The position numbers and the translations under genes are program-made. Of a DNA stretch of 11,477 bases, positions 6,099 to 11,477 are shown one piece after another (the stretch's first letter is position 1; each line of letters begins with the position of its first letter). Origin of the DNA: JBCDCP01 sp039181495 (lineage in GTDB: Bacteria > Pseudomonadota > Alphaproteobacteria > Rhizobiales > Tepidamorphaceae); the NCBI GenBank assembly GCA_039181495.1, contig JBCDCP010000097.1:1-11477 (forward strand), written 5' to 3'. Below the pieces are notes generated by a model, which did no database searches, had not been told where the DNA came from, and was given only the letters and a program-made list of their open reading frames with translations.

Positions 6099-6719
6099 CT
6101 ATCCCGCGGCCACGACCTTGCCGGCGCCGCTCTCGCCAGTGGCGCGATCATCCTCGATACCGGGCAGTCCGGCCATGTCGTCCTGCCAGGGGCGGACCTT
6201 CTCAAGCGCATACAACGCCGCAAGGATCAGCGCGGCCAGCCCCAGCGCCATCGGCCAGAATGGCAGGCCTGTAAGATCCATCAGGGTCAGTTTGCCCTGA
6301 TCGCCGAATTTCACCAGACTGTCGATCCAACCCTTGTTGTAGCCATAGAACATCGCACCGGCGATGCCGCCTGCAACAATGCCCCATGCATCGCGATAGC
6401 CGGCGCCGATCTGGGCCAGGGCCGTGCCCGGGCACGCGCCTGCGACAACAATCCCCGCACCCAGCAGAAGTCCGCCAATGATGGTCGACCCCATGATGGC
6501 GGCCTTGGGGTGCAGTTCTGCGAGACCAAGCCCGGTCAAAGCTGCAAGCACGACAAGCCCTGTGGCCACGGCGGTCATGAACATCTTCAGCATGGTGAAG
6601 TTCTTGAACTGGAACTGCCGGATGAGGACACCGGGTTCCAGCATGCGGGACTTTTCGAGTGCAATGCCAAACACCGCACCCATCATGAGGCCAAGAATGG
6701 CCAGCCAGAGAAAGCTCAT
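6099..6719 (-). CDS. YeeE/YedE (Sulf_transp) family membrane protein, GACPG half
   Basis: A 206-residue polytopic inner-membrane protein. Hydrophobic helices lie at about 3-20, 44-66, 75-97, 111-128 and 153-170. The family motif AGACPGTALAQIGAGY is present with Cys96, and a hydrophilic tail follows. YeeE/YedE proteins move thiosulfate or other sulfur compounds across the membrane by way of conserved cysteines. Full-length members have two homologous halves; here each half is a separate gene, like the PmpA/PmpB-type pairs. With the preceding gene, whose motif is GGCTSGHG, it would make one complete transporter. Start choice: an AAGGAG Shine-Dalgarno lies 7 nt before this ATG, and an ATG 5 nt upstream runs into a stop at once. 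Substrate unproven. Confidence 0.88.
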   Translation of the reverse strand: MSFLWLAILGLMMGAVFGIALEKSRMLEPGVLIRQFQFKNFTMLKMFMTAVATGLVVLAALTGLGLAELHPKAAIMGSTIIGGLLLGAGIVVAGACPGTALAQIGAGYRDAWGIVAGGIAGAMFYGYNKGWIDSLVKFGDQGKLTLMDLTGLPFWPMALGLAALILAALYALEKVRPWQDDMAGLPGIEDDRATGESGAGKVVAAG

Positions 6720-6726
6720 CTCATCT

Positions 6727-6732
6727 CTCCTT
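6727..6732 (-). promoter_or_regulatory. Shine-Dalgarno AAGGAG for the second YeeE half gene
   Basis: On the minus strand AAGGAG is followed by AGATGAG and then ATG. The first ATG in this string meets TGA after one codon, so the second ATG, 7 nt from the Shine-Dalgarno, is the start. The separate strong site suggests independent initiation within a shared transcript. Confidence 0.65.
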
Positions 6733-6752
6733 ATGTGTTGTTTGGTGCGGGA

Positions 6753-7268
6753 TCAGTTCCGGCGCATCGCTGCTGCGGTGAGGATGCCACCGGCGAACAT
6801 GGCAACCACCGCGATGGTGGATCCGACCGCGAGTTGAGCCATGCCGGACACGCCATGTCCGGAGGTGCAGCCGCCGGCAATGCGCGCACCCAAGAGCAGG
6901 ACAAATCCGCCCGAGAAGGCCATGGCAAAGCGGGCGGGTGCCGACCGGACGCCGGTCAGTTCACGCCAGACCGTGGCAATGGCCGGGCGCACGACGCCAC
7001 CCATGCGCGCAGACAGAAATGCGCCAAGTGCGATCCCGATAACCAGCGCGGACTGCCAGACATATTTGCCGCTGGCCATGTATTTGGCGAAATAGGCGTT
7101 GTCGGCCGCGCCGGCGTCGAACATGGATGCGATCCAGGCGCCAGCGGTGACGAATGACGATGATGCGCCAAGTGCCGTATCAACCAGAAGAAAGGCCGGT
7201 ATCTGCAGCAGTCCAATTACGATACCGCCAGCGTAGGGCGACCAGTGGGACTGGGTCAGCGTCGGCAT
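6753..7268 (-). CDS. YeeE/YedE (Sulf_transp) family membrane protein, GGCTSGHG half
   Basis: A 171-residue inner-membrane protein with helices at about 12-32, 72-87, 113-132 and 144-166. The motif GARIAGGCTSGHGVSGMAQL, with Cys134, is diagnostic of the YeeE/YedE/PmpA sulfur-transport family. It is the first gene of a two-gene unit, with 33 bp to the partner half, and the pair is inferred to form one transporter for thiosulfate, persulfide or a similar anion. A GGGGG run 8 nt before the ATG is the likely ribosome binding site. The upstream region is AT-rich and may hold the promoter and a redox- or sulfide-responsive operator of the BigR/SqrR (ArsR family) kind. No such regulator or sulfur oxidation gene is in the window. 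Confidence 0.88.
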   Translation of the reverse strand: MPTLTQSHWSPYAGGIVIGLLQIPAFLLVDTALGASSSFVTAGAWIASMFDAGAADNAYFAKYMASGKYVWQSALVIGIALGAFLSARMGGVVRPAIATVWRELTGVRSAPARFAMAFSGGFVLLLGARIAGGCTSGHGVSGMAQLAVGSTIAVVAMFAGGILTAAAMRRN

Positions 7269-7340
7269 TGTTGTTTCCCCCTATCCAAGCAGCGAACGGA
7301 CTACGGCAGCTTGCCCGCCGCACTCCTTATCCGATGGGTA

Positions 7341-7380
7341 AACACATAATATAGAAACATAGCATTATATATATGTATAA
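7341..7380 (-). promoter_or_regulatory. AT-rich promoter/operator candidate for the YeeE pair
   Basis: A 40-bp stretch that is almost entirely A/T in a GC-rich window, 75-110 bp upstream of the first YeeE start. On the minus strand it contains TATAAT (7369-7364) and a second -10-like TATATT. Short dyads (ATAAT/ATTAT and ACATA/TATGT) could form an operator. No well-spaced TTGACA-like -35 is obvious, so the exact promoter is not assigned. Confidence 0.4.
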
Positions 7381-7451
7381 GCGCGCAATAGCCCTCTGGT
7401 GGATGTGACAGGCCGACGCAGGGGCGTTCTGCTGCTCCTGTATCCACGTCC

Positions 7452-7476
7452 ACCGGCTTAACCTTAACAACCGGCT
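7452..7476. repeat. ACCGGCT direct repeat pair with 18-bp period
   Basis: ACCGGCT occurs at 7452-7458 and 7470-7476, separated by TAACCTTAACA, itself a near tandem of TTAAC. An 18-bp spacing is not an exact number of helical turns. It may be a binding site or chance. Confidence 0.3.
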
Positions 7477-7701
7477 ATGATTGCATTTTTCGCCGTGGTC
7501 AGGCTTCATTTCGATCAACGGAATGCGGCCATCAACACGATCGACGTCCTAACAATCCAAGCGATCTACCGACCTGTTTTTTCAACCAGTTGAACTTCTT
7601 GCGGCGGTGCTACCTGGCATCGCCGTTTTCTTTTGTCCCGACACACGAAGCCCCCGCTTGCCGCAAGTCGCCAGCCCGCGAGAAAGGCTAACGTGGTTCC
7701 G

Positions 7702-8247
7702 TCACTCCTCGATGTAGTCTGCACATCGGGGCGCTGGCTGATCACCCCATGGCATGACTGGCACGGTCGAGGTCGAGTTCTCTGGACTGCCTTCGATGAG
7801 CTTGTCGGTATAGACGAGGTAGACCAGCACGTTGCGCTTGGGATCGCATCCACGCGCGATCCGCATCTTCTTGAAGAAGACCGACCGGCGCACCCGCATC
7901 ATGTCGTCGCCCTGCTCGAATTTCTCCTTGAAGGCGATGGGTCCGACCTGCCGGCAGGCAATCGAGGCGTTCGATAACTCCTCAGCGACACCAAACATGC
8001 CTGATATCCCACCGGTCTCTGGGACGGTGAAATGGCATGCCACACCATCGATCAGCGGGTCGTCGATGCCATAGGTCGCGAGCTTGTGGTCAGGCGTCAG
8101 CAGCTTGAACACCGTTGATCGCTTGAAGATCAGATCGGGCTCCTGCGCCTGGGCCACCTGAGCCGCACCGATGATGGCGACCATCATCAGGACCAGGCAT
8201 GTGGCGTGAAAGCGAGTACGCGAGAGCATGGGGTGAAAACGCATCAT
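7702..8247 (-). CDS. creA: CreA family secreted protein
   Basis: A 181-residue protein of the CreA family (PF05981), found in many Proteobacteria and of unknown function. A signal peptide covers about residues 1-35 (basic MMRFHPMLSRTRF, hydrophobic CLVLMMVAIIGAA, cleavage near AQA-QEP), so it is probably periplasmic. Core blocks typical of CreA are STVFKLLTPDHK, DDPLIDGVACHFT, TGGISGMFGVAEELSNASIACRQVGPI, RSVFFKKMRIARGCDPKRN and VLVYLVYTDKLIEGSPENSTSTVPV. Length and end agree with the family. It starts at the first of two adjacent ATGs; only a weak GGAT precedes it. It is transcribed divergently from the DUF2865 gene across about 160 bp. The symbol follows the family name and does not imply a link to the CreBC two-component system here. 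Confidence 0.92.
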   Translation of the reverse strand: MMRFHPMLSRTRFHATCLVLMMVAIIGAAQVAQAQEPDLIFKRSTVFKLLTPDHKLATYGIDDPLIDGVACHFTVPETGGISGMFGVAEELSNASIACRQVGPIAFKEKFEQGDDMMRVRRSVFFKKMRIARGCDPKRNVLVYLVYTDKLIEGSPENSTSTVPVMPWGDQPAPRCADYIEE

Positions 8248-8410
8248 TGTGACATCCGTTCAGCTTGTATTCACTGGCGATTGGCTTAATCGGTGTGATT
8301 GGTGGACCGAATCCGGGGAGCCTGGGTCTTAGGTCTGGCGCCGACTGGCGTCATAGGACGCTGCCCTGCCCCGCGGAAAGGCCACAGTTCGAAGCCAAGA
8401 TGTCGTGGTA
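8248..8410. promoter_or_regulatory. Divergent promoter region creA / DUF2865 gene
   Basis: 163 bp between two divergent starts must hold promoters for both genes. GATTGG occurs twice 18 bp apart (8279-8284 and 8297-8302). No well-formed -35/-10 pair is evident for either direction, so the assignment rests on gene layout. Confidence 0.4.
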
Positions 8411-9544
8411 ATGATACAAACCCGCAAGCCCTTGCATCGCCGTCTTGCCAACGTGCCAATTTTTGCGGGCATGGCTGCGCTTGCCGGTTTGATTGGCGCA
8501 AGTACTCCGGAACAAGCCATCGCGCAAAGCGGGTTCAACAACCGCGATGTGTGCATTCAGCTTGAGCGCGAGCTGGCCCGGATGCAACGCCCGGCGCCGG
8601 TCCTTGACGAGGATATCGTTCTGGAGACCCAGCGGGCCGAGCGAGCGATGCACGCGGCATACAGGCGGGCACAGCAGACCGGCTGCTTTCAGCGTGGGTT
8701 CCTGATTTTTCAGCCCCAGGTGCCGCGCGCCTGCCGCCGCCTTGAGGCCGACTACTACCGCGCAAAGGACACCTATGAGCAGCTTGCGGCGCGGGCCGGC
8801 GGGGGCGGCCGACCGCGGGGAAGCCGGCGGCAACGCGACCGGATCATCAGTGCGCTCGCTGCCAATCGGTGCGGGCCGCAATATGAGCAGTATGCCCGCG
8901 CCCGGCGTGGTGCTGGTGATGTTATGTCGCTGTTCTTTGGCGGTGGCGCACTGATCGAACCACAGGCACCAGGTGGCGGCGGCTATCGGACCTTGTGCGT
9001 GCGCACCTGTGACGGCTTCTATTTCCCGATCAGCTTCTCGACCTATCCGGAGTTCTTCGGCCGCGATGCCGCCGCGTGCCAGGCCGCGTGCCCCGCATCC
9101 GACGCGCAGCTGTTCACCTACCCCAACCCCGGCAGCAACCCTGAAGACGCCGAGACACCGCAAGGGGTCAGGCTGAAGGACATGCCGAATGCCTTCCGCT
9201 ACCGCAAGGAACTGGTGCCCGACTGCACCTGCCGGTCGGCACAGACCACGGTCGCCAATGCGGACGGGCCAGCATCCGCCATACGGGCGAGCTTTGGGCC
9301 GCAGGGAGCTGCCGAAGGGCAACAAGCCGTTCCAATTGCGCATATACGTGAGCTTGCGCTGGCACCGGTGCCGCCGATCAAGCCCGGACCCTACGATATT
9401 CAGGACATCGAGAACCCGTCGGGGCCCGTCGAGGTCGATCCGGCAGATACGACCCGCACCGCGGACAACAGTGAGATCACGAGTCCGGCGACGGGGAACC
9501 GGCCAGTGCGCGTAATCGGTCCAGAGTTCTACGTCGCCCAATAA
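8411..9544 (+). CDS. DUF2865 domain-containing secreted protein
   Basis: A protein of 377 residues from ATG 8411; a GTG two codons upstream is possible. An N-terminal signal peptide (MIQTRKPLHRRLANVP, then AGMAALAGLIGAS, cleavage near AIA-QS) predicts export. A helical, Arg-rich region with scattered cysteines follows (ERELARMQRP, YYRAKDTYEQLAAR). The DUF2865 core starts near residue 192: YRTLCVRTCDGFYFPISFST, DAAACQAACPASDAQLFTYP, LKDMPNAFRYRKELVPDCTC. The paired cysteines suggest disulfide bonds in the periplasm. The C-terminal roughly 140 residues after the core are Pro/Ala-rich and low in complexity. The family is mainly known from Hyphomicrobiales and its function is unknown. The 3' end overlaps gltX tail to tail by 68 bp. 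Confidence 0.88.
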   Translation: MIQTRKPLHRRLANVPIFAGMAALAGLIGASTPEQAIAQSGFNNRDVCIQLERELARMQRPAPVLDEDIVLETQRAERAMHAAYRRAQQTGCFQRGFLIFQPQVPRACRRLEADYYRAKDTYEQLAARAGGGGRPRGSRRQRDRIISALAANRCGPQYEQYARARRGAGDVMSLFFGGGALIEPQAPGGGGYRTLCVRTCDGFYFPISFSTYPEFFGRDAAACQAACPASDAQLFTYPNPGSNPEDAETPQGVRLKDMPNAFRYRKELVPDCTCRSAQTTVANADGPASAIRASFGPQGAAEGQQAVPIAHIRELALAPVPPIKPGPYDIQDIENPSGPVEVDPADTTRTADNSEITSPATGNRPVRVIGPEFYVAQ

Positions 9545-10856
9545 GCGGCAACAGTGGCGCCAGTTCCGGCCCGCGCTCGCGCCCCGTCAGCGCCAGTCTC
9601 AGCGGCATGAACAAGCCGCGTCCCTTTCGTCCGGTGGCGTCTTTCAAAGCAGCTGTCCAACCACCCCAGGTTTCGCCATCCCAGGGGTCGGCCGGCAGAT
9701 GGGCAATTGCCTGCTGCGCGAATGCGGAATCCTCTGCAGACACGGTGGTTGCATCCAGAGCCAGGTCGGCGGGGTCGTCGGTCTCGATCAGTTGCCACCA
9801 GTGGCTCGCCTCTTCGACGGTCTCGAGATTGGCGGCGATTGCCTGCCAGAACGCCTCACCACCTCCGACGCCGAAGGCTTCGAGCCTCTCGGAGACCTCT
9901 GCGAACGCCAATGCATGAACCCGTTTGGCATTGAGGCCCGGCAAGTCCGCGGGGTCGAACCGTGCCGGTGCGCGCGACAGTGTCGACAGATCGAAGGTTT
10001 CGATCATCTCTTCCGCTGACAGCGCAGGGTCAACCGGGAGAGATGATCCGATGAACAGCGCCAGGGCGGCGATGGTCTGCGGTTCATAACCCGCTTCACG
10101 CAACGACCGGATCGACATATCGCCGGTGCGTTTGGACAGCGCTTCTCCATCGGCACGAACCAGCAGATTGTGGTGGGCAAAGATCGGCGCTTCGGCGCCG
10201 AGCGCGCGGAAGATGTCGATCTGCACGCCGGTATTGGCGACATGATCCTCACCACGGATCACATGCGTGACCCCCATCTCGATGTCATCGATGATGCTGG
10301 GCAACGTGTAGAGATAACTGTCATCGGCGCGGACCAGCACAGGGTCGGAAATGGATGGCAGATCGATCGTCTGGTGGCCGCGGACACCGTCATCCCACGC
10401 CACCGTCCCGCCGCCTAGCTTGAACCGCCAGTGGGGGCTGCGCCCCTCGCCTTCCAGCGCGTTGCGCTCATCGTCACTGAGGTCCAGACCGGCCCGGTCA
10501 TAGACAGGCGGAAGACGACGGGTGCGCAGGCGGCGGCGCTTGGTCTCCAGCTCATCGGCCGATTCATAACAGCCATAGAGAAGTCCCTGGCTCCGGAGTT
10601 TTTCCGCCACCGCATCGTAGCTCGCGATCCTCTCTGACTGGCGGAAGACCTTGTCCGGTGTAATGCCGGCCCAGGCGAGATCCTCAATGATCGCCTCCGC
10701 AAAGCGCTCCTCGGAGCGCTCGGCATCGGTGTCGTCGAGCCGCAGGATAAACGTTCCGCCGGCACGCTTGGCGACGCACCAGTTGATCAGCGCGGTGCGA
10801 ATATTGCCGATGTGGAGATAGCCCGTCGGGGACGGTGCGAAACGGACGGTGGTCAT
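9477..10856 (-). CDS. gltX: Glutamate-tRNA ligase
   Basis: A 459-residue class I synthetase that attaches glutamate to tRNA-Glu (and possibly tRNA-Gln in organisms lacking GlnRS). The Rossmann fold opens with VRFAPSPTGYLHIGNIRTAL (HIGH variant HIGN, 15-18) and FILRLDDTDAERS. RGEDHVANTGVQIDIFRALG and FAHHNLLVRADGEALSKRTGD follow; the KMSKS equivalent is LSKR (240-243). LLYGCYESADELE and LPPVYDRAGLDL are typical of alphaproteobacterial GluRS. The C-terminal anticodon-binding helical domain (LSAEEMIETFDLSTLSRAPARFD to LPLIGRRRTLDRL) is complete. It lies 18 nt after nadE with a weak GCGGGAAA as ribosome site, so the two are probably cotranscribed. Many alphaproteobacteria carry two gltX genes, and whether this is the Glu-specific or Gln-misacylating copy cannot be decided here. 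Confidence 0.94.
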   Translation of the reverse strand: MTTVRFAPSPTGYLHIGNIRTALINWCVAKRAGGTFILRLDDTDAERSEERFAEAIIEDLAWAGITPDKVFRQSERIASYDAVAEKLRSQGLLYGCYESADELETKRRRLRTRRLPPVYDRAGLDLSDDERNALEGEGRSPHWRFKLGGGTVAWDDGVRGHQTIDLPSISDPVLVRADDSYLYTLPSIIDDIEMGVTHVIRGEDHVANTGVQIDIFRALGAEAPIFAHHNLLVRADGEALSKRTGDMSIRSLREAGYEPQTIAALALFIGSSLPVDPALSAEEMIETFDLSTLSRAPARFDPADLPGLNAKRVHALAFAEVSERLEAFGVGGGEAFWQAIAANLETVEEASHWWQLIETDDPADLALDATTVSAEDSAFAQQAIAHLPADPWDGETWGGWTAALKDATGRKGRGLFMPLRLALTGRERGPELAPLLPLIGRRRTLDRLRALAGSPSPDS

Positions 10857-10874
10857 TGTAAATTCGTTTCCCGC

Positions 10875-11477
10875 TCAATCGCCCTCAAAGCGATAGAGCC
10901 GCTCGCGTTCTTCGGGGAAGTCAGGCAGCGGCGCGCCCGCATCGCGATAGCGATTGACGATCGGATAGCGGCGGTCCCGACCGAAGTTTTTGGCCGTGAT
11001 CTTTACGCCGGGGGCTGCCTGCCGCCGCTTGTATTCGGCAATGTAGAGCAGTTTCTCAACTTTCTCGACTGTCGCCTTGTCGTAGCCTTCTTCAACGATG
11101 GCGTGGATCGGCGTTTCCTGCTCGACAAGGTGCTCCAGAATGGCATCCAGCACATCATAGGGTGGCAGCGAATCCTGGTCGGTCTGATTGGGCCGCAACT
11201 CCGCCGTCGGTGCCTTGGTGATGATGTTCTCTGGAATGACGATGCCGTCTGGTCCCAGGCACCCTTCCGGGCGGTTCTCGTTGCGCCAGGCGGCAAGCCG
11301 GTAGACTTGCGTCTTGTAGAGATCCTTGATCGGATTGAAGCCACCGTTCATGTCGCCATAAAGCGTGGCATAGCCAACCGAGACCTCCGACTTGTTGCCG
11401 GTCGTCACCACCATCGGCCCGAACTTGTTTGAGATCGCCATCAGCAACGTGCCACGGGCGCGCGACTGGATGTTCTC
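10875..11477 (-). CDS. nadE: Glutamine-dependent NAD+ synthetase, C-terminal part
   Basis: The frame runs in from the right edge, and 200 residues to TGA 10875-10877 are visible. It belongs to the synthetase domain that converts nicotinic acid adenine dinucleotide to NAD+ with ATP. ENIQSRARGTLLMAISNKFG, TTGNKSEVSVGYATLYGDMN, GGFNPIKDLYKTQVYRLAAW, TAELRPNQTDQDSLPPYDVL and KITAKNFGRDRRYPIVNRYR are standard NadE blocks. DSLPPYDVLDAIL and the long C terminus fit the two-domain enzyme with an N-terminal glutaminase, which would lie beyond the window and is not seen. It is followed 18 nt downstream by gltX in the same orientation. Confidence 0.93.
   Translation of the reverse strand, partial: ENIQSRARGTLLMAISNKFGPMVVTTGNKSEVSVGYATLYGDMNGGFNPIKDLYKTQVYRLAAWRNENRPEGCLGPDGIVIPENIITKAPTAELRPNQTDQDSLPPYDVLDAILEHLVEQETPIHAIVEEGYDKATVEKVEKLLYIAEYKRRQAAPGVKITAKNFGRDRRYPIVNRYRDAGAPLPDFPEERERLYRFEGD

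Larger units (their letters stand above)
7269..7701. other. Gene-free region between creA and the YeeE pair
   Basis: These 433 bp contain no convincing gene; the frames here are antisense extensions or lack a start context. The contents are an AT-rich promoter/operator-like patch (7341-7380), a 7-bp direct repeat pair (7452-7458 and 7470-7476), and TTCAAC-CA-GTTGAA (7580-7593), a 6-bp dyad next to a run of T (plus strand). The 3' end of the creA transcript must fall here, but no clear GC hairpin plus T-tract is seen. Confidence 0.55.

Noticed and set aside
5754..7157. A 467-residue open frame on the + strand
   Set aside because: It runs antisense through both YeeE genes and the cysS spacer. 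Its product is rich in Arg, Gly, His and Gln with no domain, and the opposite-strand proteins have clear family motifs. Long antisense frames are common in GC-rich DNA.
7327..7518. A 63-residue minus-strand frame in the gene-free region
   Set aside because: It ends inside the AT-rich promoter patch, has no good Shine-Dalgarno and an odd composition. Nothing supports translation.
7566..7600. TTCAAC/GTTGAA dyad next to a T run as a terminator
   Set aside because: The arms are AT-rich with a 2-nt gap, too tight for a hairpin loop, and the run is on the wrong side for plus-strand transcripts. On the minus strand it gives A rather than T.
8351..9541. A 396-residue open frame on the - strand
   Set aside because: It is the antisense shadow of the DUF2865 gene, which has a signal peptide and conserved cysteine blocks; the minus-strand product resembles nothing.
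1..11477. Mobile element, phage, defence or CRISPR system
   Set aside because: I looked for transposase, integrase, toxin-antitoxin, restriction and regular spacer-repeat patterns and found none; the genes are housekeeping or common envelope and transport families.

Overview
The window is GC-rich bacterial chromosome with tightly packed genes. It looks alphaproteobacterial, most likely Hyphomicrobiales (Rhizobiales). The support is a DUF2865-type secreted protein, a Brucella/Rhizobium-style intergenic palindrome (GAGCATGTTC...CCGAAAA...TTTTCGG...GAACATGCTC), and a nadE-gltX pair whose GluRS carries a SKRTGD-type signature. The genus cannot be named from sequence alone.

Left part (1-1479, + strand): the tail of an unrecognised gene, a small integral membrane protein of the YdjM/DUF457-like type (often mislabelled CobQ), and a LysE/RhtB exporter. 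These converge on the next operon, and the palindromic element lies between the two 3' ends.

Centre (1545-5778, - strand): a compact operon read right to left: cysS (cysteinyl-tRNA synthetase), a 42-residue single-pass membrane microprotein, two tandem GFA/CENP-V-type zinc proteins and cimA (citramalate synthase). Every junction is a stop/start overlap (ATGA, TGATG, ATGA, ATGA), which implies translational coupling. The cysS frame is broken near 4412-4416. A one-base loss swaps the conserved C-terminal 44 residues for 24 unrelated ones, while the proper tail survives in the next frame and ends exactly at the ATGA junction. This is either a sequencing error or a very recent mutation.

Upstream of cysS (5779-6098) is a gene-free stretch with a nested inverted repeat of about 73 nt. 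Next come two adjacent half-size YeeE/YedE (Sulf_transp) membrane proteins, each with one conserved cysteine motif. They form a split sulfur-compound transporter preceded by an AT-rich promoter/operator-like region.

Right part (7702-11477): a secreted CreA-family protein (-) divergent from a secreted DUF2865 protein (+). The latter overlaps the 3' end of gltX (-) by 68 bp tail to tail. gltX follows nadE (NAD+ synthetase, cut by the window edge) by 18 nt in a probable operon.

I see no CRISPR array, tRNA, rRNA, transposase or phage gene. The region looks like core chromosome, and no clear new biological system is visible. The most noteworthy items are the overlapping operon with its unlisted microprotein, the cysS frameshift and the structured intergenic element.
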